From positions 2,851,001 to 2,915,000 of the forward strand of contig JANJXV010000037.1 of the NCBI GenBank assembly GCA_024803745.1: a DNA stretch of 64,000 nucleotides, in the 5' to 3' direction. This document shows positions 47,293-59,105 of this stretch, in pieces; the first letter of the stretch is position 1; each line of letters opens with the position of its first letter. Source of the stretch: Megascapheus bottae (taxonomy: Eukaryota; Chordata; Mammalia; Rodentia; Geomyidae). A program made the translations under genes and the position numbers. Below the pieces are notes generated by a model that was not told where the DNA came from, searched no databases, and was given only the letters and a program-made list of their open reading frames with translations.

Positions 47293-48839
47293 TGTGCACA
47301 TTTTTAGTTGTCATAATGGGGAGATGGCCACTGGTATTTACTGACCACAGGCTAGGGTTTCTGGTCAACATGCTTTAGTGGACAGGGAAACCCTGCATTA
47401 TGTGACCAGCCCCTCCTCCCATCTCAAGATAATCCTTAGGTTGAAAATTCCTACTTTGGCACTCTAAGCTTTACAAGAGAGAAAATCTTTGGTCACAGCC
47501 AAGGACCAGCAGGAGACATCTTTCACCAGACTCCGGAGATGTGACACTGGAGTCAGCTGGCTGATCGTAATCTTAATTCATACCATTTTCAAGACGATGA
47601 GATGGGGTAATCCCTTCCTAGTGGCTGACAGATGAAGTAAGTAGTTGGTGTCATTTCTGGGAGGCAGCGCCCTGAACTTCCTTGGTTACAACTCTGGCAG
47701 CCACCTTGCAGACAAGCCCTCAGCACACGGCAGGCTCTATAAGCTTGTTCCCTTACAACATGTACTTGGCACGGACATAGGCCTCCCAATTTAGTCAGAG
47801 CAGCTGTTCAGGAAGGAATTGCCTCCAAAGCACACTACGAGACCCACTAGAATACCATCAACCCAGGGAATTGTGTGTATCCTCCATGGGGGGAGGCAAG
47901 CCCCGGGCCTATGGAGGTGAAGATGTTGCATCTCCTGCTGTGACTTGAGAAGCTAAAGTGTGCTCCGTGGAAGAGAGGGCACGAAGGATTTTCTCTGTAG
48001 GATCTGTCATATATAAAGAATGGTAGGAGGAAAAGAAAATGGCAAGCTTAGAGCAAGGAATTTTCACATGGTAATCCTTGTTTGGAATAAAGAGTTGCTG
48101 TAAGGAAACAGGAATTTGTCCCTATCTGCGTGGTTTAAAGGGATAGTGGTATGATATATAGGATTGTAGTCACAAGAATACATATTCTATCACAAACAGG
48201 GAGACCCTAAGTAAGATACAGGAGAAACTCAGATGGTCACTAGAAGAAGGTTTCAAAGACTATCTGCTTTGGGGAGCCTTATGTTCTTAACCATTAGCCA
48301 GCATTTCTGATGAAGGCATAGGAAGGAGGAATGAGAAATTTGCTGACTCCAGTGCAGTTCAAAACTTCACCCATTGTGTTTTTCTGGTTAAAACTGGATA
48401 ATACCTAGAACCACCACTGCTGAGTAAATTGCAGGTGTCAGCATCAATGTAAGGGGTATCCTGTCTTCCTTTAACGATTCTCCTGAAAGTTCTGCATTTT
48501 GTCTCTTAATGCCTGAGAGTAGTACCTTTGAGGAAAATATTAATCAGACCTCAGATCCAGATAAAATGTTTGACACATCAATATAAGTAGACTAGCTCTT
48601 TACAGATTATCAAGAAGGAAGAACTGGGGGCTGGGATTAAGGAGACATGCGTTCAGTCTATTTTTATGGTGTCTCCTATTTCATATAGGAAATTAAAGCC
48701 AAGAACTTCCATCTCTAGACAGAAGAAAGCAGAATCCCATTCTAAGAGAACATGGTTACCAAGGAAGTGTTAGGGTTTAAAGCATAGGAGCTGATATTTG
48801 ATGAACCTCTGTTTCCTGCCATTTTGGAGCTATGAGATG

Positions 48840-48995
48840 CTGAGGAAAGTTTCTTAGCTTATCCATATCTTGAGTTGCTCCTGTGAGGGATGAAAGCAAA
48901 GATGCTTCTTGCTTCATTAGACTGCTGTGAGGTTTATAGAGGATCATGTACATATGGCACCTGGAATACAATAAGTTGTTGGTGAATTGTAATTC
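48840..48995 (+). repeat. MIR-like relic
   Basis: CTGTGAGGTTTATAGAGGAT, then ATATGGCACCTGGAATACAA and TAAGTTGTTGGTGAA match the MIR 3' part. Confidence 0.45.
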
Positions 48996-49849
48996 ATTAG
49001 CATAGCCATTATCTTGGGAAGCCAAAGCAAGAACATTGGTAAGGAGACCAAAACTTCTGCTTTCAGAAGTTAGGTTTCCATTAGAACAGGGTTGGATGGG
49101 GGATAACTAAATGTCATAATCACCACCCCAGCTCAGGCGCTAAGCAGTGGGCTCAGGAAGAGGAGGAATCATGTATTAACTACAATGCTGGGCATGTGGT
49201 GGGAGCACTCTGGCCTTCGCTGGGTCATCTGCAGACACCATACAAAAGACCCCAGTCCATATCTTCTGTTTACATGAATAAGATACTGAGTGTGCTCTGT
49301 GGTGCACTACTCCAGAGAGTCAAGAAATGATTTCAGAATTGCCTTTTCTCATTTCCAGGCCTATTTTAGGTTATTATAAAGAAGATTCTTGAAAGCATTT
49401 CACAGTTAGATTTGCTCTTGAAGAAATTCTTTTTTAGAAATGTCTTTTTAAGTAATAAGCGAATCTACACTTTTGATACACATGAAAAACAAACGTATGT
49501 GTTGTCTGCCTCTATTTCTTTTATAATTACACTGTCTTTTCTTTTGCTGTCTAAGACATTTTCATTGCCCTCTGTTTGTATGTTGTTTTTGCCTCGACTT
49601 TCTGACTTTGGAGAAAGTGTGTGTGTGTGTTTGTGTGTACATATATTTACATAAAAATATACATCCAGACATACATAGATAGGAATTGCTATCACATTTA
49701 GTAACATGTAGACAAGTAAGTTTAGGAATAATTTGTTTTCCTAGTCTATATAGCATTGTCTTTATCTTCCTGGCCATCATCTTAAAAGCTAATTGTATAA
49801 TACATATATACTTGTATTTACCTAAATGTGTTGTATTATTCTTAATCAA

Positions 49850-49985
49850 CTTTATGGAGCAACTGCTATTATCTTCATTTTAATGGTAAGGAAATCAGTC
49901 CATCAATGATCATATAATGAGGGCCCATAATTAATCTGTGATATGGCTTTGATCCAACATATATCCGTCTGATCTCAAAGCTTTT
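49850..49985 (-). repeat. MIR-like relic
   Basis: ATTATCTTCATTTTAATGGT, AAGGAAATCAGTCCATC and a decayed core follow antisense MIR order. Confidence 0.4.
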
Positions 49986-50072
49986 ACTAAGAATTAATCT
50001 GCCTTCCTTCCTACCTTCCTCCCATCCTCCTTTCCTCCCTTCCTTCCTTTTTCTTTGTTTTATTTTTGTTTT

Positions 50073-50290
50073 TTTCATTTTTGGTGCTGGTCCCGGCACT
50101 TATATTCAGGGTCTGGAGCTGTCCCTGAGCTTTCAAGTCTAGTGCTCTACCAGTTTATCCACAGCTCCACATCCAGATTTTTGGTAGGTTAATTGGAGAT
50201 GAAAGCCTCAGAGACTTTCCTTCATGGGCTGACTTCAAGCCAGGATGCTCACTTCTCAGCCTCTTGACTAGCCAGGATCACAGGCGTGAA
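50073..50290 (-). mobile_element. Family-B composite SINE
   Basis: Antisense copy from TTTTGGTGCTGGTCCCGGCA to CTAGCCAGGATCACAGGCG. Confidence 0.8.
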
Positions 50291-51035
50291 AAGGTTTGCT
50301 TCAACTTACAGTTTTGGAATTCTAATCACTGATCGCTTGCTGTGGACCTGTGGGAAGGCAGAACATTAGGTCTAGAATGCATTGCAAAGTAAAGTATCTT
50401 ACCTTGTCAGCCAGAACAGAAAAGAGGAAGAGAAAGAGAAAAGAAAGAAATCACAGTACAGCATCTTTGCAGGGCATTGATGTCAAAGGCCTAAAGACCT
50501 CTCACTAAGTCTTATCCACTAACCATTCCATTAATTTACTGTAGCCCTACTCTGCTCTGGAACCAATCATATAACACATACACTACTGAGGGAAATTCCA
50601 TCTCCAATATGAATGACCTATACCTTAATGTGAGAATCTCTTGTACAAATGATTTGGTAGGAACCCATCTGTCTTTACTCCCTATGAGAGACAACCTTCT
50701 TTATCCAGACAAAGAATTTTACTCTTTTAACAGTTCCATTTGTCACAAAATGTGGCCAGATTTCCCTTCCTTTATTTTATCACCTTAAAAACTTAGAGTC
50801 GTTTAGATGAGGTAATAACAGAACCCAAACTTTAGGTTTCAAATTCTTTTTAGAGGTAGAAATCCTTTGTTCCCCTAGAATCTTATTTGTATGTGTGAAT
50901 AATGAAAATAGAGCTACTTTGATCAAGATAGATGTTGGTGTGCAGGGATATGTACACACATCATTATAGCCATTGCTATTTGATTATTATTGAGGTTATT
51001 AGGTTATCTTATTTACAAAATAACATGAGCCAGAC

Positions 51036-51261
51036 AAAGTGCAGCTAATGGCCACCATACTAGCTACTCCGAAGACTGAGATCTGAGGATCAAGGCTCAA
51101 AACCAGCCCATGATGAAAAATCCATGTGACTTTTCTTTCCATTTAACCAGCTGAAAACCAGAAGTCAAAGTGTGGCTCAAGTGGTAGCCTTGACTGGGGG
51201 GAAAAAAAGGTAAGGGACAGTGGCCTACGCTCTGAATTCAAGCCCCAGTAACTGGTGCATG

Positions 51262-51262
<1 letters not shown>
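51036..51262 (+). mobile_element. Family-B composite SINE
   Basis: Head TACTAGCTACTCCGAAGACT, linker CCATTTAACCAGCTGAAAAC, module GTGTGGCTCAAGTGGTAGCC. The tail grows into the (CA)n at 51266. Confidence 0.85.

Positions 51263-51263
<1 letters not shown>

Positions 51264-51320
<57 letters not shown>
51264..51320. repeat. (CA)n microsatellite
   Basis: About 28 CA units extending the tail of the SINE 51036-51262. Confidence 0.98.
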
Positions 51321-51321
<1 letters not shown>

Positions 51322-51334
51322 ATGAAATAGACTG

Positions 51335-51450
51335 TTGAACCCAATAGTGTATAGACAAGAAAAACTGAGGCTCAGAAAATGCAAGAAATCTGCACAAGAT
51401 AATGCAGCCAGTCAGCAGAGAAATGAAGACCAGAACCCATGTCTTAGAAC
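51335..51450 (-). repeat. MIR relic
   Basis: GAAAAACTGAGGCTCAGAAA, ATGCAGCCAGTCAGCAGAGA and ACCAGAACCCATGTCT match the antisense MIR core. Confidence 0.55.
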
Positions 51451-52484
51451 TGCTAGGCAAACTTCTCCCATACTTTGTGAATCCTTCTATTCATTCATGG
51501 ATTTATTATCCTACTCCTTAGAGAGTTCAGGTACTGTTTGGGGCAGTGGAGACACAGCAAAGGTGTAGACAGTCAAGATCCCTGCCATTAAGGATCAGAC
51601 AAAAATTTATAACCCTCCTTCTTCCTGATGGCCTAAGCCCTGCCACAGGGAATGCCACAAACACCTCTTCCCAAAGTAACCAAACAATTAGTTTGGTTAC
51701 CTTTTTCTGTGACCTTCTGATTGGATAAAATTCATCCCTGAATTCAAGGCCATGAGCATATGTGGCATTTTCAATGCCACATTTGGCATTCAATGTGATG
51801 ATTTTAAGGAGCATTTGTCATCTGTTTGGTCAGCCTCTGGAGTTTTGCCTTGGAGACTGCTTGTAATACAGCCATGAAGAGAGAAGCCGTCTCCCATGCT
51901 GTGATTCAGGAAGATTGGAAAGGCAATGCAGATGTGTGGGATTTAAACTCCAAATGCCAGCTGGACAAGGTTGCAATGGAATCACCTTGATCCATGTAGA
52001 AGAACTTCAGTGGGCTGTTAGTGAAGGACACAGAATGGCTTCTTAGCCTGACGTGAACTCGCTTTCCAGCTCATTTTTCTTCATTTTCTCCCTTGCAGCC
52101 CAACTCCTCTCCCCTGACTCTATACAGTAAGCATACAAGATTGGTCAGCTGTCCCAAATAAATAGAGAATTCTCCTGCCACTAGACCTTTCCAGCTGCCT
52201 CATTTATCTGCCTGGTGCTAGTCTAATCTTCCCCAAAAGAGCATTTCCAATATGAGCCCTCTAAACTTTCCTGATCCCAGCTCCCCCGATCTCTGAATAA
52301 TTAATTGCTTTCTTCTCTGGGTTCTCTTACCACCTGCTTCTCCTTCTCTTGGCAGCTCAAGTCATTCTGTAGGAACTCAAGTCTTGTTTGTATTCCTGAC
52401 AACCTTTACCCACTAGAGAAGTTCTCAAGGGCAGTTTTCTGGGCTGAGGGTGGCTTTTTAGTGATGGTGGATATTTCATAACAC

Positions 52485-52600
52485 TGGCTCAATAGGCTCT
52501 GAATTCAGATCCTAGCTCTGTCAGTCCCTAGACATTCTAGGGCATGGTTTGCTTAGCACAGTAATCAGAACATATAGTGCTCAGTAAATACTGGCTGTTT
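52485..52600 (+). repeat. MIR relic
   Basis: GGCTCTGAATTCAGATCCTA, GCTCTGTCAGTCCCTAGAC and GTGCTCAGTAAATACTGGCT match MIR ends with the core partly deleted. Confidence 0.5.
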
Positions 52601-52624
52601 TTAATATAATTCTGTACTTTATTT

Positions 52625-52970
52625 TTAAATTTTTTATTAGTATATATTAATTATAGAAAAGAGCTACACTGCAGTATTTCCATACATGCACATATTGCAT
52701 TTTTTGGCCTTTTAAAGATGAAGACACTATTCTCATTCTTTCTTGTTCTATTCTCATCAACTAATTACCTTCACCAACACCTTCTTTTCTTATTATCTTT
52801 TTACTGTCTTTCAGTAGGGATACAAAAGAATTACCCTTCAACAAGCAGTTTATAATCACAGGATATCTTCATTAATGTCACCTCTTTTGTTATTCTCTCC
52901 ATTTCTCCCAATCCTACTCCTTTCTTCAATTTTCCCAATTTTGTGGGGTACAGATTGAATCTTATAACTA
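52625..52970 (-). mobile_element. Old LINE-1 3' end, minus strand
   Basis: TTTTTTATTAGTATATATTA, TTTCCATACATGCACATATT and a downstream pyrimidine-rich block resemble antisense 3' ends of older mammalian L1s. No ORF2 motif remains readable. Confidence 0.45.
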
Positions 52971-53461
52971 TCTTCTAGGCATTTTTAGATTCTCTTGGGG
53001 AAAAAATGATCATGTGACTCACAGACCTAAAGTATTTATCATTGAGGAACCGTGGCAGACAATGCAAAATAGTCTTACAGGAAGTTTGTGTGCATACTGA
53101 GAAATAGGGCAAGAAATGTTTGGGGATTAGAATCAACCATATCTTGACTGGTTTTGTACTTTGGTGTGCTAGCACCCATATCTGAGACTAGGTTGGAATT
53201 AAATAGCCATTGGGAATACACTTACTTGTTCAGAGATCACAGAACCATGTACTCAAAACTGTGCAAACTGAGCTGTCTAGACTCCTTTGTGAAACAGCAT
53301 AAAACAGAATAATAGCCTAAAATCTCAAAGTATGTGCTCTTCAGATCCATTGGTTTATGTCTTGGCTAAGACACTTTGCTCTGGGTTCAATATTTTAGGA
53401 AAGTATAGCATGCCCATAAGTGAAAAACCACAAAGAGAAGATGATTTTTTAAATAGACACA

Positions 53462-53615
53462 GTGAAGCCCATGATAGTTGCACACATCTGTAGTCTCAGC
53501 ACTCAGGAGGTTTAGCAGAAGGATCATACGTTCAAGACCAGCCTGGATTTCACAGTGAGTTTTGAGGCAAGCCTGGACTACCTGCAGAGACAGCATATTG
53601 GAAACACAAAACAAA
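53462..53615 (+). mobile_element. B1 (7SL-derived) SINE
   Basis: ACACATCTGTAGTCTCAGCA, CTCAGGAGGTTTAGCAGAAG, CAAGACCAGCCTGGATTTCA and an (AAAAC) tail are the B1 consensus order. It is the only simple B1 recognised in the window. Confidence 0.8.
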
Positions 53616-54317
53616 ACATATGTTAGCAAATAAGACACAGTTATTACAACCTAACTTCATCCTGTTTCATACTAAAGATGTTGAGTCTGAAGATTGTTCT
53701 CCATTTTTGAATTATTAGGGATGTGTTAAGGTCAGAATGGGACCAAGGTGAATCTTTCTCTTTTCAATAAGCAAAAGGAGTAATAGGAATAATTTGAATT
53801 CTGCTGTGTTTTGAACTATTTAATGCTGTGTTCTTTTTTTCAACTCCTCTGTAGAACCCTTGATCTTCCAGGATGAATAGTCTAGCCTATTCGATAGTGA
53901 ATCAAAAGTCAAATGAAACTATGTGGAACATTGTCCTTTGACTATGTCAACTCACTAACACCTAGGTTGCCATTATTTCCCGACAACTCATTTGTTTGGT
54001 TGGTTGTTTTCCAAGCCAGAGGCCAGTGTGTTTTAATCAGCTGATGGAATGTATTTTAATCAGCTGATGTCATTACACTATCAGCACCTGAAAACATTGC
54101 ATATGTGCATATCTCTGCACATGTTCATTTTCTCATTCTTATGATTTGGTGCACATTATCTTTTTATCTATATGGCCAGAAAGCAAATATTCCTTGTCTA
54201 CTTTCTGACAGCTGTTTTTGGTATCATTTCTATTTTATTCTCTTTTGAGAATACATATTATCAGTGAATGGAGTGTGGGTTACAGAGTGAGATCTTGACT
54301 TGAAAACAGAACAAAAG

Positions 54318-54532
54318 GGTCCGGAGTTTGGCCTAGTGGTGGAGTGCTTGCCTAGCATGCATGAAGATCCAGGTTCGATTCTTCAGTACCACATACATAG
54401 AAAAAAAAAGTTGGAAGTGGTGCTGAGGCTCAAGTGGTAGAGCTCTAGCCTTGAGAAAGTCCAAGGACAGCGCTCAGGCCCCGAGCTCAAGCCCAGGATT
54501 GGAAAAAACAAAACAAACAAACAAACAAAAAA
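54318..54532 (+). mobile_element. Family-A dimeric ID-like SINE
   Basis: Full copy with an (AAAC)n tail, flanked by ACAGAACAAAAG at 54306-54317 and 54533-54544. Confidence 0.93.
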
Positions 54533-54927
54533 ACAGAACAAAAGAAGTAGATGTGATGGATGCAAAGCACAGGGTTTTGGCTCTTGGACTCACCCGTACT
54601 ATCTCTGCACCCCTAGCTCTCTCCCCAAGGTCTACCTCAGGCATGGGTAGAAAATACATAAGACGGATTTGAGAACAATTTTCAATTCGAGTTTTTCCTT
54701 CCCATTCCCTCCTCACCCCACTCCTGCCCTCCTATCAGAGGACTTGCTGTCAGAGGATTGGTATGTAGAACCAAGGAATCTGTACTATTTTGCAGTTACA
54801 TCATTCTTGTATAGTCTCAGGGCCTTTGAAAGAGATGACCTAGCTAGAAATCACTTTTTTAACTTCATCACAAAACTCCCCGCAACATCAGTGATTTCCC
54901 CTCTCCCTAATGGAGAGAATTCCTGAT

Positions 54928-55090
54928 TGTGGAGGCAGAACTGGGCAGAAATCCCAATTTAGAGCTTTGATTCCACCACTGGCTATAGGTCAACCCCTGT
55001 CTTTACCTGGTGATCTCTTTCTCTGAAATGGAAAGAGTGTTATGTACATTCCTTCCTTACGGTTTTGTGTTGGTGATTAAATGTAGAAAA
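54928..55090 (+). repeat. MIR-like relic
   Basis: TTTGATTCCACCACTGGCTA, TCTTTCTCTGAAATGGAAAG and GTTGGTGATTAAATGTAG follow MIR order. Confidence 0.45.
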
Positions 55091-56103
55091 AAAAGAGAGA
55101 ATGGCCATTGCAAATTGTAATGATCTTGCTAAGACTAGTAAAACAAGAAACTGCAGTCTTAAAAAACCTTATCTGTTAAAATACTGGAGCGAGATGGTTT
55201 TTAATGATGTTTTGCATCAGGGATTTTGAGCAGCTTTGCCAATGTTTTTGATCAAGCATATGTTTGGGAAGAGGCAGTTGTGATCTCGCTGCATTTAAAT
55301 TTGGGGCATCTCAGCCCCACCCAGTGATATCCTACTCAGACCCGTTTAAGAGCTTTGCAGAACAATTTCACAGAATCTGAAACTGAGGTCTTGCGAATTC
55401 TTTAATACAAATGCAAAAAAAAATCACCCTCCCTTATGTTTTCCACACAGCCTCTTCTCTCCACATGGAATATAAAGTATCAGATACTAACAATAGAATA
55501 TTAAAAGCCAAATTTTGAAGCAATTACTCACAGCTTTGGAGAACAGTCCCCCCACACAGCTGCCACCCAATCAGAAGGCCTTTATCTGTCACCCACCATC
55601 TCTGCTACTCACACAATCAGAATGTCAGTGCTTCCACGGATCTTGTGGACTAACTCCCCCTCATTTAGGAAATTGGTCAAATAAGTCAGAGGAAAGGGGC
55701 CATGTCAACAGAGATACACAACTCGGAACTAAAATCTCTTTAGAATCCAGGTCCAGTCATTTGGCTCATTGCTCATATTTCTGCTCGCTCTGCCATATGA
55801 CCTTGAGCTCAAAGAGAAAGAAGTGCTAAAGTGAAAGAGTACTAGGGCCATATGTTTTGATTGTAAGCTTCTATGCTAGAAGCCAATCTTTTCTGGAACA
55901 GTCAATGCCTTATATTTATTTTTAATCTTGAATGATGACTAAACTGTTAGGGATTATACCCATATAACAAGGGCATAAGACCATAGGACACAGGCTCATG
56001 AAATAACCCTATCTTTATCTTCACACTCCCATTTGTCCTGCTGAGAATGTTTCATAGAAGTAGAGTCTTGGCTATTACAGAGGGATTTTGGCAAAAAAAA
56101 AAG

Positions 56104-56232
56104 TTATTTTCTTTCCTTCTTTCCTTTTTTCTTGCTTCTTTCCCTCCCTCCTTCCCTTCCTTCTTTCCTTCCTTCCTTCCCTCCTTCCTGCCTCCCTACC
56201 TTCCTCCTTCACTCTCTCCCTCCTCTTCCTCT
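56104..56232. repeat. (TTCC)n-type pyrimidine tract
   Basis: Imperfect TTCC/TTTC/CTCC units over about 125 nt. Confidence 0.9.
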
Positions 56233-57827
56233 TCTACTCAACCAATGAGATAAATTAAAATGTAGGGTCATACACTGTAAAGAATAACCTTGGGTTTTCT
56301 GGAGTTTATACTTTCAAATGTCAACTGTAGAAAACCTGGAAGGATAGATATATAACCAAGAACAAATCAAAAACTATATCTAGAACAAGTAGAAAGCCTA
56401 GGAATCATTAAATCTCATTATTTAGAGAAGAAATGTTGCATATTCTGCTGCAATAAGAATAAAACTTCTAACTGGGGAAAGAGGAGACATTGTAGAGAAA
56501 TATTGTTCAGAATTGATGCAGAGCAGCCAAGATGTATTAAACCTGATGGTCTTAAATGCAATAGCTCATAGCACCTGTAAATGGGTCTCATTAAGATTAA
56601 TAAAATGCTAGAAGCCCAGAAACAAATATGTATTTCCCCAGTTCTTTAAGAAAGACTAAAGCTAATTCCAGAAACCACACACTTGTGCATGAAATAGACT
56701 TAACTAAAAGCTGTAGACATTACACAGATAGAATTTTTTCATTTGTTAAAAAGTATTTCATATTAAATAATTTCCTGATCTATTAGTACAGAATAGATTT
56801 TTGGCAGAGACAGTTTAGCATGTCATCGGACAAAGCTTAGCACAGGGGTGTCTATCCTCAAGCATAGAGTGGCATGTGCTTATATGATCCTTCATTGTGT
56901 CCCTGTACTATTCAACGTGTTTACATTGACTGAAAACCCAAAAATTAGGTGACATAAAAATGAGCTCTCTAGAATTATCTGATCATCTCATGTGCTTGAA
57001 AAAATATTTAAAGTCTGCTCTGAGTAAATAGCTATCTTAAAATATTGAAACTGTCATAGTATTGACCAAAATAATTCTAACCTAATAAATTCAATTTGAA
57101 TGGAGACAAATACAATGCCTTATATTTGGGCAAAAACAAGTCAATCTTTGCAGGTTAAAGAATCATAACAATTAATAGCTATAATATCAAGCAGGCAAAA
57201 ATTAGCAGCAAACTTGGTATCAGCCAATAGTACACTTACATTGTTAAGAAACAATTAAGTTTGACTTTGTTCACAATACAACAACCTAAAATAAAGGAAA
57301 GGACATAATGTGTTAAGCTAATTAGGAAGATTTATTCCCCCTCCCACCATAATTGAAGAAAGATCAACATAATTCTTACCATAGGACAGTGTTTATTAAT
57401 GGTATATAATTCGGTAACTGTAATATATAACACACTGTTAAAGAAAACGGAAATGTGTAGCCTTGAGAATATAAAACTTGGAGGATTTAATAAAGCAGAA
57501 TTTTGTGCGTAGGCCTGGAAGATTCAATAGTTCCACTGGCTAAAATTATAGGAAGGTAGATTTTCCCTGATCATTCATAGTCAATTTCTTTTTAGTTTTG
57601 TTTTTATCTTTTCAACATGAAGCATGTTTACAAGGGGCGGGGAGGTTCTAGTTAGCATGCCAATTTATGGGTTGCTTCTAAGAGCAGAAGTTGCATAAAA
57701 ATAATGACAGGCTGAATAACCACACATCTGCACGGTTCAAGAGGGTTCCTGCATGGTGGCTTTTTTGATAGAATAGTCCTTGGCATCTAATCCAAAGCTG
57801 AGGCTGTCTAATCTTCTCCTTCTCCAG

Positions 57828-57918
57828 GGATGCAGTGGAATGTGGTGGCCCATGGGAGAGTCAGTCCCATCCCCCAGCAACATTTCCTTTGGTGGCTGCT
57901 CAGCTCAGTGACACTTAG
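57828..57918 (+). CDS. HTR4: HTR4 terminal coding exon of splice form 5-HT4(b)
   Basis: This exon supplies the C-terminal tail specific to the 5-HT4(b) isoform. After the pyrimidine-rich acceptor TCTCCTTCTCCAG (AG at 57826-57827), the first G completes the Arg codon left by the AG at the end of the 30193-30767 exon. The next 29 codons begin [20 protein letters not shown], end LVAAQLSDT, and stop at TAG 57916-57918. Human 5-HT4(b), as remembered, ends in the same 29-residue tail with four substitutions (Q to P, C to S, S to F, P to L). A plausible branch point (CTAAT) lies about 17-20 nt before the acceptor. The exon is 27 kb from the previous coding exon and has no ORF of its own starting with Met, so ORF scans miss it. 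The frame, phase and length agreement make the identification firm. Confidence 0.95.
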
Positions 57919-58835
57919 GCCCCTGGGACAATGACCTAGAAGACTTCTGTGGCTCCAAGAGCCAGGTCCTCTGAGCTGCTGCTTGTGAATGACAACACCT
58001 GGCATTCCCATCACCCAAGGCCTTTGATGAGCTGGTGCAGGCCCCTGGGTGTACCGGGCTCTGGCTCTGAGATTCCAACAGGTGGTGTTTGAGGAGGGGG
58101 GAGGTCAAAGGTCAGAAGGGCCTTCTTGTTCACTTTTCATTTCCTAGTATTACCCCCTTCTTGAAGTTTGCATTCTTCCCTGTTCCTCTTGCTGTGCCTG
58201 ATCTGTCTCACGATGGCTCACTCTCTCTCTCCTACTGGAGTCACAGCTGTTTTGAAGTATGCCTTCTTTGGTGTGTCTGCTCACAATGTCAAAACTTATC
58301 TTCCCTGTGTTATGTTGGTCACTTGATTACCTCTGTCTCAGCCACGTTCTAACTGCCCTTCTGCATGCTGTCCCGTGCCAGACATGAGTGACTTGGCTTC
58401 CCTGTGTCTGGTGTGAAAGTGTATCCTCTTGGTCAGCCCTGTATGAGTTGTCAATGGCCCCTTGCTCTTTCCTCCACTCAGTGTCAGTCGTTCTCTTCAG
58501 GGAATGCTTTGTTTATTTACCACGGAAGACAATCTGTCAGTGGAAAATGGTCTCTCCAGCAACCTGGAGAAAGCTGAAGACAGACATCGTCCACTCCAGC
58601 CTTGGGCCTCAGGGTCTGTCTGAAATGAAATGCCTGTGTGAGACTTTGCAATCTCCTCTGTGAACTTGTGGTGATACCACAGTGCCAGGAAAGACTTGAA
58701 TCTGGCCTTGTTGCTCGCAAAGGAGAAAAACCCCTGAAAGTTCATACTGTGTGGCCTCTTTACCCTGCCGTCCTGCAGCTGGAGGAGTACAGAGCCTAGA
58801 ACACATGTGACATCAAGCCACAGGACCTGGATGTG

Positions 58836-58975
58836 TGACCCTGGCTCTGCTCTTACTGTGCTGTGAGTTCATGAACAATGTTCTTCTATTTCTGGACCTC
58901 ATTTCTACATCTTCCAACTGAAGCTTAAATTAGGGGGGATCTCTAAGATTTCTTTCCGTTTCTAGGACAATAGAA
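58836..58975 (+). repeat. MIR-like relic in the probable 3' UTR
   Basis: TGTGACCCTGGCTCTGCTCT, TCTGGACCTCATTTCTACAT and GGGGGATCTCTAAGATTTCT follow the MIR/MIRb order. Confidence 0.45.
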
Positions 58976-59099
58976 TGCTGCTACAGCCATCTGCTACCTC
59001 GAAAAGCCGTGGCCCGGCTGCCTTTTGGCTTTATCTTAAAGGAACTGCCCTCTGCATTTGGGCCTTGTAGATCCCTGACCTTGTCAACTTTGTACTTCT

Positions 59100-59105
59100 A
59101 ATAAA
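59100..59105 (+). promoter_or_regulatory. HTR4: Candidate poly(A) signal AATAAA, proximal
   Basis: First canonical AATAAA after the HTR4(b) stop, about 1.18 kb downstream, in the context CTTCTAATAAATCCAG. The sequence just beyond has a modest GT-rich run (GGGTGTC). Use of this site is an inference. Confidence 0.45.

Larger units (their letters stand above)
30768..57827 (+). other. HTR4: HTR4 intron between shared exon and 5-HT4(b) tail exon
   Basis: A 27.06-kb intron spanning the splice-form divergence point of 5-HT4. Alternative tail exons known in other mammals (forms a, c, d, e/g) could lie here, but I found none by eye. It holds the purine-rich tandem array, most of the L1s and many SINEs. 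Apparently unique stretches include 30775-31935, 32185-33080, 44170-45075, 47300-48840, 49000-49850, 50290-51030, 51450-52480, 53620-54300, 55090-56100 and 56230-57820. Confidence 0.85.

Noticed and set aside
12059..54532. tRNA genes at the A-box/B-box pairs
   Set aside because: All instances lie in SINE copies with poly(A) tails and target duplications. None folds into an intact cloverleaf with a full acceptor stem as far as I can see.
30768..57827. Tail exons of 5-HT4 forms a, c, d and e/g
   Set aside because: I looked for the remembered peptide ends in the sense frames of this intron and after it and found no convincing match. They may be absent, diverged or missed by eye.
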